Part shown: positions 1 to 7,212 of the stretch, piece after piece
Layout of the letters: the number at the start of each line of letters is the position of its first letter
Numbering within the stretch: position 1 is the first letter of the stretch
Origin: an uncultured bacterium
Lineage (GTDB): Bacteria; Verrucomicrobiota; Kiritimatiellia; RFP12; UBA1067
Length of the DNA stretch: 25,025 bases
Direction of reading: 5' to 3'
Assembly (NCBI GenBank): GCA_902773475.1
Contig: CACYEO010000013.1
Coordinates: 1 to 25,025 of the forward strand
Notes under the pieces: model-generated
The model's input: the letters and a program-made list of their open reading frames with translations, nothing else
What the model was told of the DNA's origin: nothing
Database searches by the model: none
Program-made: the position numbers and the translations under genes

Positions 1-775
1 TGCCGTCGGCGATCATGAACGTGAGAGTTCCGCCGAAGGAATGTATGCAGATGTTTATTTCAAGTTCGTACGCGGCGACCGCTATCCGGCGCGCGAGGCG
101 CGTGTCGAATTTGTGCTCGCGCAGCAGGCGCTTTATGTCGTTCGCCGCCTTGCCGGCGTTTTCGAGATCGTTGTGCACCACCTGGTATTCGCGGCATGCG
201 TAGAGCGAATCGCCGGCGGGGGGATCTTCCGGCGCGGCTTTGCTTTCGAGCTTGTTTATCGCCACGGTCAATTCGTATAGAAGCGCCCGGGTGACGTCGC
301 GCTGCGATATCAGCCCCACAAGCTGGTGGTGCTTGTCGAGAACCGGAAAGCGGTTGTATTTGTAGTTCTCGAAATAGCGCAGGGCGAAAGCTATGGGCAT
401 GTCGGCTTCAAGCACGATCAAGTGGGTGGACATGTGCTTCGCGCACAGGTCGTCTATCCAGCCGCCCGTAAGCGCGCGGATGATATCGTCCACCGAGACG
501 ATTCCGTAGAGCCGTCCGTTTTCCGCGATCGGGATTCCGGATATGTGGTTCTTGCGCATCAGTTCCTGCGCGCGGCTCATGGTGTCGCGGCGGGAAAGTA
601 TCACAAACTCCTTGCGCATCACGTCGCGCACTTTCATGCGCTGGAGAAGCTCCATTATGACGAGCGGAGACTCCCCGCCGACCGTCGTGGGGATGGCGGT
701 GCGCCTGTCTATCACCTCGTCGTCCGACGGGTGGGGAGGCGGCAGTATCACGGGCATCTTCGCCGCGTCAGCCAT
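1..775 (-). CDS. CBS-domain pair plus HATPase (anti-sigma-type) protein, partial
   Basis: Only the N-terminal 258 residues are in the window; the gene continues past position 1. It begins at the ATG at 775-773, overlapping the DRTGG gene by 8 nt, which implies translational coupling. After about 45 residues come two CBS repeats: the first runs from DVMRKEFVILSRRDT through GIPIAENGRLYGIVSVDD, the second from HMSTHLIVLEADMPIAFALR through FPVLDKHHQLVGLISQRD. CBS pairs usually bind adenine nucleotides. The last part, with RRIAVAAYELEINICIHS and a following FGG, matches the N-box of GHKL ATPases of the anti-sigma/serine kinase type. I infer a nucleotide-sensing regulator acting with the DRTGG protein. 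The ATP-lid lies outside the window, so kinase activity cannot be judged. Confidence 0.85.
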   Translation of the reverse strand, partial: MADAAKMPVILPPPHPSDDEVIDRRTAIPTTVGGESPLVIMELLQRMKVRDVMRKEFVILSRRDTMSRAQELMRKNHISGIPIAENGRLYGIVSVDDIIRALTGGWIDDLCAKHMSTHLIVLEADMPIAFALRYFENYKYNRFPVLDKHHQLVGLISQRDVTRALLYELTVAINKLESKAAPEDPPAGDSLYACREYQVVHNDLENAGKAANDIKRLLREHKFDTRLARRIAVAAYELEINICIHSFGGTLTFMIADG

Positions 776-1115
776 TCTTTTCCGCTTCGAGCGCGGCGTG
801 CAGGCGCACGCACGATTCGTATTTCGAAAGCGGCGACGAAACAAGCGCAATGTTCAGCTGTTTCGAAACCGCGAGCATCGACGCGGGAAGCGGTTTGGAA
901 TCGTGTATCACGACGCCGGACGCGCCTACCACGTGGGCCGTGCGCAGAACCTGGTCGGACGCGAGCGAAGAAAGAAGGAGCATGTCCTCGGCGTCTACGA
1001 GCAGGACGTCGCTCATCAGGTCCGACGCCACCACGGCGCCGACCGTGCGATCCGCCGCGGCCTCTCCGGCCACGACGCTTCCGTCTAATGTTTCGGCTAC
1101 TTGGGCGATAGTCAT
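768..1115 (-). CDS. DRTGG-domain protein
   Basis: A 115-residue stand-alone DRTGG-domain protein. The visible pattern is an N-terminal MTIAQVAETLDGSVVAGE, then VVASDLMSDVLLVD, LLLSSLASDQVLRTAHV and a C-terminal ALVSSPLSKYESC, which is the usual layout of the small DRTGG proteins of anaerobes. The domain is a probable ligand-binding or regulatory module with no established enzymatic function. The ATG at 1115 is preferred over an in-frame ATG at 1130 because the latter lies inside the predicted -10 element and the family N-terminus fits the shorter form. It overlaps the downstream CBS/HATPase gene. In anaerobes these two families often sit in operons with electron-bifurcating hydrogenase subunits; that link is inference here. 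Confidence 0.88.
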   Translation of the reverse strand: MTIAQVAETLDGSVVAGEAAADRTVGAVVASDLMSDVLLVDAEDMLLLSSLASDQVLRTAHVVGASGVVIHDSKPLPASMLAVSKQLNIALVSSPLSKYESCVRLHAALEAEKNG

Positions 1116-1150
1116 GGCGCAAGTATACATTATCCCCAGCCGGCGGGCAA
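1115..1150 (-). promoter_or_regulatory. Promoter of the DRTGG operon, predicted leaderless
   Basis: On the minus strand TTGCCC (1150-1145) is followed after exactly 17 nt by TATACT (1127-1122). Six bases (TGCGCC) separate the -10 from the ATG at 1115, so the A of the start codon falls at the expected +1. There is no room for a Shine-Dalgarno site. A second -10-like GATAAT lies at 1134-1129 but has no -35 at normal spacing. Confidence 0.65.
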
Positions 1151-1169
1151 CATCGCACCGCGGCCGGCT
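1138..1169 (-). terminator. 3' hairpin after the metallophosphoesterase gene
   Basis: AGCCGGC (1138-1144) and GCCGGCT (1163-1169) can form a 7-bp stem with an 18-nt loop just past the metallophosphoesterase stop. There is no T-run, so it may be a weak or factor-dependent terminator. It overlaps the -35 and spacer of the next promoter. Confidence 0.35.
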
Positions 1170-1175
1170 CGCGGT

Positions 1176-2327
1176 TCAGTCGCGCGCGGGGCACGCCTTG
1201 CGGAGAATCAGGAGCGCGATTTCGGGATCGTTGAAGAAACGGATCGGAAATCCGGCCCACTGCCCGGAGCCGCCGGACACGTAAACCGTTCTGCCATCTT
1301 CACGCCTGTAGACGCCCCGCACCATTCCGTCGTTGAAACGTTCCACAAGCGCGGCCATTCCCGGAGCGACGCCGCCGTGCGTGTGGCCGGAAAGCTGCAA
1401 ATCGAAACGCTCCTCCATGCCGCGCCCTGCGAGCAACCGGTAATCTTCGAAAGGCCTGTGCTGGAGAAGTATCCTGAACTCGCCGTTCGTCGCGGGCGCC
1501 ACCGCCGCATCAGGATCCGGCAGCGGACGGCCGGAGAATCTGCACACGCTGTCGGGCACTCCGGCGACGGCAAGCCCCTTGCGCGGGAAAACGCACTCGT
1601 TTTCCATCAATCCGATTCCAAGCCGGCGGTAGAGGGCGAACCATCCATCCGTGTCGAAATAGTATTCGTGGTTGCCGCTCACGGCGAGAACGCCGTCCTT
1701 CGCCCTGAGCGCCGCGAGCGGCTCGATGTTCGCGCCCTGCAAACTGGAAAGCCCGTCCGCATAGTCGCCGGTGAGGCATATCAAATCGGCGCCGAGCGCG
1801 TTGGCGCGCTCGACGATCGCCTCGGTGCGGCTGCGCGGCGCCGCCGCGCAGGCGTGCACGTCCGTTATATGCACTATCCTGTAGCCGTCGAGCGACTCGG
1901 GCAGATTTTCGAAAGACAGTTCAACCGTCCGCACTTCGGGCGGTTTGACGCCGTTCCACACTCCGGCCGCGGCCGCGCCCCACGCAATCGCTGGCAGTCC
2001 GGCGAGCCACGCGACGCGTCCGGCCCTGCGCGACAGCGCCTTTTTCACAAACCGGCGGAAAGGCAGCATGGCGACGGACAGGCCGCACAAGATGCATACG
2101 CCGGAATAGACCCAGTTCCACGCCCAGATGACGGGCGCGGGCAGTTCGGGGGCGAACGCGTCGCCGCCAAGCAGCGCGAAGAAAAGGAACTTCGCGGCGC
2201 CGGCGAAAAGCACGACAGCCCAGACCGCCTTTGCACGCGCGCTCCGCACCGCGCCCCTCGCAAAAAACAGCATCGCAAGGGTCGCGAACAGGAAAGGCAG
2301 AACGGTGAATATCGTCTTGAAAAACAC
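1176..2327 (-). CDS. Membrane-anchored metallophosphoesterase
   Basis: A 383-residue protein with several hydrophobic N-terminal segments (roughly residues 4-24, 35-55, 66-88 and 105-123) followed by a calcineurin-like phosphoesterase domain. The metal-binding motifs appear in order: DVH (156-158), GDYAD (187-191), GNHE (218-221) and GHTH (314-317). This is the YaeI/YkuE-like layout of a membrane-anchored two-metal hydrolase; known YaeI acts on UDP-diacylglucosamine in lipid A synthesis, but the substrate here cannot be read from sequence. The start is a GTG at 2327 with GGAG about 10 nt upstream, and it keeps the first TM helix intact. It begins 29 nt after the antiporter-fusion stop, so the two are probably co-transcribed. 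Confidence 0.9.
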   Translation of the reverse strand: MFFKTIFTVLPFLFATLAMLFFARGAVRSARAKAVWAVVLFAGAAKFLFFALLGGDAFAPELPAPVIWAWNWVYSGVCILCGLSVAMLPFRRFVKKALSRRAGRVAWLAGLPAIAWGAAAAGVWNGVKPPEVRTVELSFENLPESLDGYRIVHITDVHACAAAPRSRTEAIVERANALGADLICLTGDYADGLSSLQGANIEPLAALRAKDGVLAVSGNHEYYFDTDGWFALYRRLGIGLMENECVFPRKGLAVAGVPDSVCRFSGRPLPDPDAAVAPATNGEFRILLQHRPFEDYRLLAGRGMEERFDLQLSGHTHGGVAPGMAALVERFNDGMVRGVYRREDGRTVYVSGGSGQWAGFPIRFFNDPEIALLILRKACPARD

Positions 2328-2356
2328 GACTGCTCGGCTCCGGAGGCGGACGGGCG

Positions 2357-5300
2357 TCAGTACAGCAGGAATTTCATCATCTCGGACGAAGTTTTGCAGG
2401 ACGACAGGCGCGCGATGCCGTCGTTTTCGCGCAGTTTCCGGCTGAGATACGACATCACGCGCAGGTGGGGGGCGGAGCCCTGCGAGGGAGCGATGGTGAG
2501 AACCACGATCCGGACCGGTCCGTTGTCTATGGTGGGATAGCCGGGTATCCCGTGCTCGTTCCCTACGATCGCGACAGCGCCCACGAGATCCTTCACGGCG
2601 TCGGTGCGGCCGTGGGGAACGGCAAGCCCGCGGTCAAGCCCCGTGGACATCGCGTTTTCGCGGGTCATCACGGCTTCTTTCGCCTTCGCCGCGTCTGTTA
2701 TCGCGGCGGGATTCGTCTTGACGATTTCCGCTATCATCTTTTCCACGAGATCGTCAACCGACGAAGCGTCTATGCGCGGAATGGCGATAAACCTGCGGAT
2801 GCAGTGCAGAACGTCGGAATCCCCGGAGAGCCTGGCCTTCTGGCCTTCCTTCATGAAAGACGCTATTTCGCCGGATTTCAGCGGCTTGGCGAACTCCTGC
2901 GCGAGAGAATTCAGTTCAGTGCATATTTCGACTATAGCGGTGCCGATGAACGCCTCTTCTTCCGGCGTGCATTCGAATTCTATCGTGTCGCCCCGGCGGC
3001 GGGTCGTTATCTCGGCGGTGTCGCGCGACACGTGCCAGATGTCTTCCTCGGGGTTCAAAAGCGAAGTGAAAAAGCCCTCGTTGCGGAACGCAGCGATGAG
3101 ACGGTCGATCATAACGCGCGCGGCGTTGTCGCTGCCGAGTTTGAAAGATACGGGGCGGGAATCTTTCGTGCTGGCGAGGTCGTCCCGCGCGCCTGGGCGC
3201 TTGACGTTGAAAAGCGCCACGAGCGCCGGCGGCGCCACGAGCGTCGTCACAAGGGTCATCATGATGCCGATGCCGAACACCTTGCTGTCGAGATATCCCA
3301 TCGAAAGGCCCATGCCGGCTATGATGAGCGCCACTTCGCCGCGCGGTATCATTCCGGAGCCGATGCGCAGCGCGCCTACCGTGTTGAACCCGCAGAAATA
3401 CGCCGGGAGGGCGCATCCGAGTATTTTGGCGAGTATCGAAAGCGCGGTGTATATGGCGCCGAAAACGAGAACGTCGCGAGACGCGAGCTGCGAAAGATCC
3501 ACGAGCATGCCCATCACGCAGAAGAATATCGGCACGAAGAACGTGTATATCGACTGCAGGTTCTCCTGTATCAAATGGCGTATGTCTGTGCGCGAAAGCG
3601 CCAGCCCCATCACGTACGCGCCGATTATGAGCGAAAGATCCATCGCCTGGAATATCGACGCGATTATCAGAGCCATTGCGAAAGCGAGCGTAGCCACCGC
3701 CACCGGCGATTTGAAAAGTTTCAGCACGAAAGATATCTTGCGCGCCAGCGCGAGACCGAGGACCGTGCCTATGAGCCACACGCCGAACGCCTTAGCCGCG
3801 ACCATCCCCACGTCCCCCCACGGAAGGGAATGCGCGCCTGAGGCGCCTGCGCCAGCGCCGGACGCCGACTTTATCACGCCCAGGCCGATCGCAAGCACGA
3901 CGATGCCAAGGACGTCGTCTATCACCGCGCTCGCCATAATCGTGACGCCCTCGCGCGAATCCATCTTCTTGCGCTCGGACAGGATTCTCGCGGTTATCCC
4001 CACCGACGTCGCCGTGCCGAGTATGCCCATGAACAGGGCGGGCGGCGAAAACATGGAAAGATTGTCGAACATCGGAATCGGAATGAAATGGTGCAGCAGC
4101 GTGTCGCCGAGCCACGGCAGCGGCATGGACGCGCACCAGTTGCCGAGGAGGAACGAGACGACGACGCCGCCGATGCCGATTATCAGCCCCGCGAACGAGT
4201 ACCTCAGGAACATCTTGAAGTTCGTCTCCACGCCGGACAGGAACAGAAGCACCACCGAAGCGATCGTGCATATCCCGTAAAGTTCGACGGACACTGGGAA
4301 ATCGGCCGTGCCGGCGGAAAGCGGGAATATCCCGTGTTCGAAAATATCGAAGCCCCACACCGTGAAACCGATTTTTCCGAGCGCGTACGGGCCTATGAGC
4401 ACGCCGGCGCCCAGTTCCCCTATCACACCGGGCATCCGCAGCACCGATGCAAGCATGCCGCCGAGTTTTGCGGCGAAAACTATTATGCCGATCTGCAGAA
4501 CGAGAAACAGCATTTTGACCGTCATGCTCTTTTCGCGCGACGGCGGATTAATGAGATCGGCCTTGCACTCGCCCACGCATTTTTCGGTTTCGCCGTTTCC
4601 GGAAAGCGCATCCACCCTGCAAATGTATTCGCGCGGGACGAGACCTTCCAGTTTGCAGACGCGGTTGGTGGTGTTCACCGCCATGTCGAGCACCCGCTCC
4701 GTGGAGCCGGCGCGATAGTCTTTGTACACGCCCACGCCCATTACATCGATATCGCACGGGAAACCGTTTTCCGCCGGCGTCAAAAGCAGCCTGAACCTGC
4801 GCGGCGCGCCATCGCCTATCGGCAGCCAGGATCGCGAAAACTGCCTGCCTGCGACGGCCGTGCCTATGACATTCGTCCTGCCGCCGGCCACCGCCATCAC
4901 CGGCACCGCCTGGGCATCTCCGCTCCGCGGCGTTACAAGCGCGCGCAGCATGATTGAAACTGCGGGGCTGTCCACCCCTGTTATGTCGATTTCCGGCGAA
5001 AGAAGCCAGGAGTCGCCCATTTCGGCGTCGAGCCGCAGCGACCCCTCCTGCGTCGAAAAGCACAGATGCATCCCCTGCCAGCCGGAATGGTCCGCTATCG
5101 ATTCAAGGTAGGACTCGGCGTCTTCCGATTCGCCGGACCGCGAAGGGGCGCCCCTGAACGACTCCCTCCAGACCGGCTCGCCAGCGCCCCCGCCAACGTT
5201 GCGCTCGTGGAACAGGGACACCTTGTACATCCGGCCGTCGGCCGCGCCGCTCCACGCCAGCGACAGGGACGAAGCGGTGCAATCGACCATTTCCACGCTG

Positions 5301-5374
5301 CCGCCGCCCGCAAGGGCAGAAAGTCCGGCGAGAACTGCGGCTAAAGTGCATATAGGTTTTCTGTAGGTTTTCAT
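2357..5374 (-). CDS. Secreted jelly-roll/FN3-like domain fused to CPA2 cation:proton antiporter and PTS EIIA
   Basis: A 1005-residue fusion starting at the ATG at 5374, chosen because it begins a signal peptide (MKTYRKPICTLAAVLAGLSA) just downstream of a promoter. Residues about 21-275 look extracytoplasmic: an FN3-like first half (SSLSLAWSGAADGRMYKVSL), an inserted jelly-roll-like region (WRESFRG, DSWLLSPEIDITG, DIDVMGVGVYKDY), then FN3-like closing strands (RVCKLEGLVPREYICRVDAL). Residues 284 to about 724 are a CPA2/Kef-type Na+(K+)/H+ exchanger with many TM helices. A soluble region of unknown family (about 730-855) follows. Residues about 862-1003 are a PTS EIIA type-2 (PtsN/fructose-like) domain with phospho-acceptor His921 in LAVPHGRTD. 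I infer ion exchange controlled by PTS phosphorylation. No TrkA-N domain is present. No strong Shine-Dalgarno site is visible. Confidence 0.9.
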   Translation of the reverse strand: MKTYRKPICTLAAVLAGLSALAGGGSVEMVDCTASSLSLAWSGAADGRMYKVSLFHERNVGGGAGEPVWRESFRGAPSRSGESEDAESYLESIADHSGWQGMHLCFSTQEGSLRLDAEMGDSWLLSPEIDITGVDSPAVSIMLRALVTPRSGDAQAVPVMAVAGGRTNVIGTAVAGRQFSRSWLPIGDGAPRRFRLLLTPAENGFPCDIDVMGVGVYKDYRAGSTERVLDMAVNTTNRVCKLEGLVPREYICRVDALSGNGETEKCVGECKADLINPPSREKSMTVKMLFLVLQIGIIVFAAKLGGMLASVLRMPGVIGELGAGVLIGPYALGKIGFTVWGFDIFEHGIFPLSAGTADFPVSVELYGICTIASVVLLFLSGVETNFKMFLRYSFAGLIIGIGGVVVSFLLGNWCASMPLPWLGDTLLHHFIPIPMFDNLSMFSPPALFMGILGTATSVGITARILSERKKMDSREGVTIMASAVIDDVLGIVVLAIGLGVIKSASGAGAGASGAHSLPWGDVGMVAAKAFGVWLIGTVLGLALARKISFVLKLFKSPVAVATLAFAMALIIASIFQAMDLSLIIGAYVMGLALSRTDIRHLIQENLQSIYTFFVPIFFCVMGMLVDLSQLASRDVLVFGAIYTALSILAKILGCALPAYFCGFNTVGALRIGSGMIPRGEVALIIAGMGLSMGYLDSKVFGIGIMMTLVTTLVAPPALVALFNVKRPGARDDLASTKDSRPVSFKLGSDNAARVMIDRLIAAFRNEGFFTSLLNPEEDIWHVSRDTAEITTRRRGDTIEFECTPEEEAFIGTAIVEICTELNSLAQEFAKPLKSGEIASFMKEGQKARLSGDSDVLHCIRRFIAIPRIDASSVDDLVEKMIAEIVKTNPAAITDAAKAKEAVMTRENAMSTGLDRGLAVPHGRTDAVKDLVGAVAIVGNEHGIPGYPTIDNGPVRIVVLTIAPSQGSAPHLRVMSYLSRKLRENDGIARLSSCKTSSEMMKFLLY

Positions 5375-5394
5375 CGGCGGTGCATTAAGTGCGA

Positions 5395-5430
5395 AGGCGC
5401 AAGTATGCCTTGAACGGTAGGAAAAGGCAA
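5395..5430 (-). promoter_or_regulatory. Promoter of the antiporter-fusion gene
   Basis: On the minus strand TTGCCT (5430-5425) lies 17 nt from CATACT (5407-5402). The predicted start is near 5395, giving a leader of about 21 nt. The bases after the -10, TGCGCC, repeat those at the DRTGG promoter. Confidence 0.55.
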
Positions 5431-5447
5431 ACGGAAAAACCGCGTCT

Positions 5448-6299
5448 TCATTCGTCAAGCTCCAAAGTCGATTCGTATCCGCGCAGGACGTCCGGCAGCG
5501 GGAGAGGATATATGCCCATGGACTGGAGTTGGGCATTTGCCTTGAGCCAGTAGCCATAGGCCTCCTCCTTGGCGGCCTTTCCGCCGGAGAGGCCGGCGCA
5601 AAGCCGGGAGAGATGCTTCCCGGCCCTGTCGCGGTACGACACTTCAAGCTTCTGCCGTTTCACGAGTCCGGCGACGTAGCCGTCGATGTCGCCGCCCGCC
5701 GCAAGATAGGCGCGCAAATCGCTCTTTATTCCGGCCACTATGCGCTTGAGATCCGCAGTTTCGGTGAAATCCGTCTCCGCAATGCGGATCGGTTCGCGCA
5801 GGGCCGCATCGAATTCGGAATCGGCGGGGCGCGGAGCGTCTATGGCCGGGACGGGTCTTCCCGGTTCGGCGAACGCAGCCATCAGCCGTTCGGCGGCGTT
5901 TGCAAACGCCGCGGCGGCGGCCTCCACCCGGCGGCGGTCGCCGTTTATCGTCTGCCGCGCCAGCGGCTTGGCCGTGCGGAAAGCGACGGCGGGATTGGAA
6001 ACCTCCGGAGGCGGCGCCGCGGTGGATTCGCCCGCTTCCTGCTGCGGGGAAACGCGCCGCCCGGCCAAAAACGCGGCGAGTCCGGCGGCAAGCGCGGCGA
6101 GAACGGCCGCAGCCGCGGCGACGCGCTTGCGAACGCCGCGGATCTCGCCGTTCGCCTTCGATCCGTCGGCTGCCGCCACCTTGATCGCCTTGATGCCTTT
6201 TGCGCGCAGAGAAGCGAACACCTCTTCGCGCGAAGAAGCGTCCATCGCGTCCTCGTGCCGCACTCCGTCCGAGGTCTTATATGCGTAGACGAATTTCAT
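5448..6299 (-). CDS. Bitopic envelope protein with GspF/PilC-N-like head (paralogue A)
   Basis: A 283-residue protein of unknown function. Residues 1-45 (FVYAYKTSDG, then A-S-REEVFASLRAKGIKAIKV) follow the pattern seen at the N-terminus of GspF/PilC proteins: an aromatic strand, 'DG', a helix ending in L-x-x-x-G-I, then a strand. A basic patch precedes one TM helix (about 59-80); the rest should be periplasmic, with a disordered linker and an alpha-helical C-terminal part ending near YPLPLPDVLRGYES. The start at 6299 is chosen because the region upstream in frame lacks this domain. A GCCGG/CCGGC hairpin lies just before the ATG and no clear Shine-Dalgarno is seen. It is 37 nt after the secreted-protein gene and appears homologous over its length to the 7209-8240 product. 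Confidence 0.8.
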   Translation of the reverse strand: MKFVYAYKTSDGVRHEDAMDASSREEVFASLRAKGIKAIKVAAADGSKANGEIRGVRKRVAAAAAVLAALAAGLAAFLAGRRVSPQQEAGESTAAPPPEVSNPAVAFRTAKPLARQTINGDRRRVEAAAAAFANAAERLMAAFAEPGRPVPAIDAPRPADSEFDAALREPIRIAETDFTETADLKRIVAGIKSDLRAYLAAGGDIDGYVAGLVKRQKLEVSYRDRAGKHLSRLCAGLSGGKAAKEEAYGYWLKANAQLQSMGIYPLPLPDVLRGYESTLELDE

Positions 6300-6336
6300 C
6301 GTACGCCGGAAACGCCGGCTGCATGCAATCCGCAAA

Positions 6337-7212
6337 TCATTTTTTCCCGGGCCGCGGTATCGCAAGGGCGTTGGACGGTCCGCGCTCCTTGGCTGCGTTG
6401 ACCTCTTCCCAGATTGCCTTCTGCACGTCGTTCGCCGGTGCCGGGGCCCAGCCTTCGCGACATGCTTTGCGGTAGGTCGCTTCAACGTACGGGACCACCC
6501 CGAGCTGCTTCAGGTACCGGGTGCAGCGGTTCACGACGTCCACCGGGAGTTCCGCCACCGGCGAATCGTCGAGCTGCGCGGGATTCCCGATGAATCCGGT
6601 CAGAGGATTTTCGTATTCGCTTCCGATGCCGCCGCACAGATAGCAGAATGCGCGGAGAAGCTCCATCTGGGCGCGGCGTTTCACATTCTTGTCCTTGAAC
6701 CTGCCGACATTCACTTTCGCCCACTTGTCCTCGGGAGCGACGAGTATCGCCGGGTCGGTCGCATTGTCGACCACTATGACAACGGCCTTTGCTCCGGTGC
6801 CGAGAAGGTACTTGCCCGTGTCAGCGAGGTCCTCGGCCTTCGCGTCTACCGCATCGATTCTTATGCGCAGATATCTGGCGAGCACGCCCATGGTCTTGGC
6901 GATGTCTTCCGTTCCGACCGTCCGCTGGAGGTTGGCGTATACGATCCGGCCCTTGCCTTCGGTTTTGCGCACGATGCCGCCGGCGTATGCGATGCGCTGC
7001 GCCCGCTGTTTCTCGCGGTACGCCGCGCGGCGGTCGGGAGGCAGAGCCTCAAGCGCGGCCCGGCGCTTTTCGTAGAACGCCTTGAGCTCCTCCTTCGTCA
7101 TCTGGTTCATGGGCTTTTCCATGACCGGAATCGTGGGAAATTCCGGATCCGGGGCGGTCGAAGCGATTACCGAGCACAGGACGGCAGCCGCAAGCACGAG
7201 ATGTTTTTTCAT
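6337..7212 (-). CDS. Secreted protein of unknown function
   Basis: A 291-residue protein with an N-terminal signal peptide (MKKHLVLAAAVLCSVIASTA), so probably periplasmic or surface-exposed. A charged helical segment (about 38-75, EELKAFYEKRRAALEAL) comes before an alpha/beta-looking core with hydrophobic strands such as GKGRIVYANLQ, RIRIDAVDA and AKAVVIVVDN, then a segment with CYLCGG and a C-terminal region ending in basic residues. I do not recognise the family, and no catalytic motif such as HExxH or a P-loop is visible. Its ATG overlaps the stop of the upstream gene as ATGA (7212-7209), implying translational coupling, and the paralogue-A gene follows 37 nt downstream. The arrangement suggests a complex with the two flanking bitopic proteins. 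Confidence 0.82.
   Translation of the reverse strand: MKKHLVLAAAVLCSVIASTAPDPEFPTIPVMEKPMNQMTKEELKAFYEKRRAALEALPPDRRAAYREKQRAQRIAYAGGIVRKTEGKGRIVYANLQRTVGTEDIAKTMGVLARYLRIRIDAVDAKAEDLADTGKYLLGTGAKAVVIVVDNATDPAILVAPEDKWAKVNVGRFKDKNVKRRAQMELLRAFCYLCGGIGSEYENPLTGFIGNPAQLDDSPVAELPVDVVNRCTRYLKQLGVVPYVEATYRKACREGWAPAPANDVQKAIWEEVNAAKERGPSNALAIPRPGKK

Noticed and set aside
1101..3841. Long plus-strand reading frames opposite the metallophosphoesterase and antiporter genes
   Set aside because: Their translations are Arg/His-rich with no domain pattern, as expected from the complement of GC-rich genes, while the minus strand encodes clear conserved motifs.
5375..5647. Upstream extension of the antiporter-fusion gene to an ATG at 5647
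   Set aside because: The extra residues overlap the neighbouring gene, look like shadow sequence, and would bury the signal peptide; a promoter lies between.
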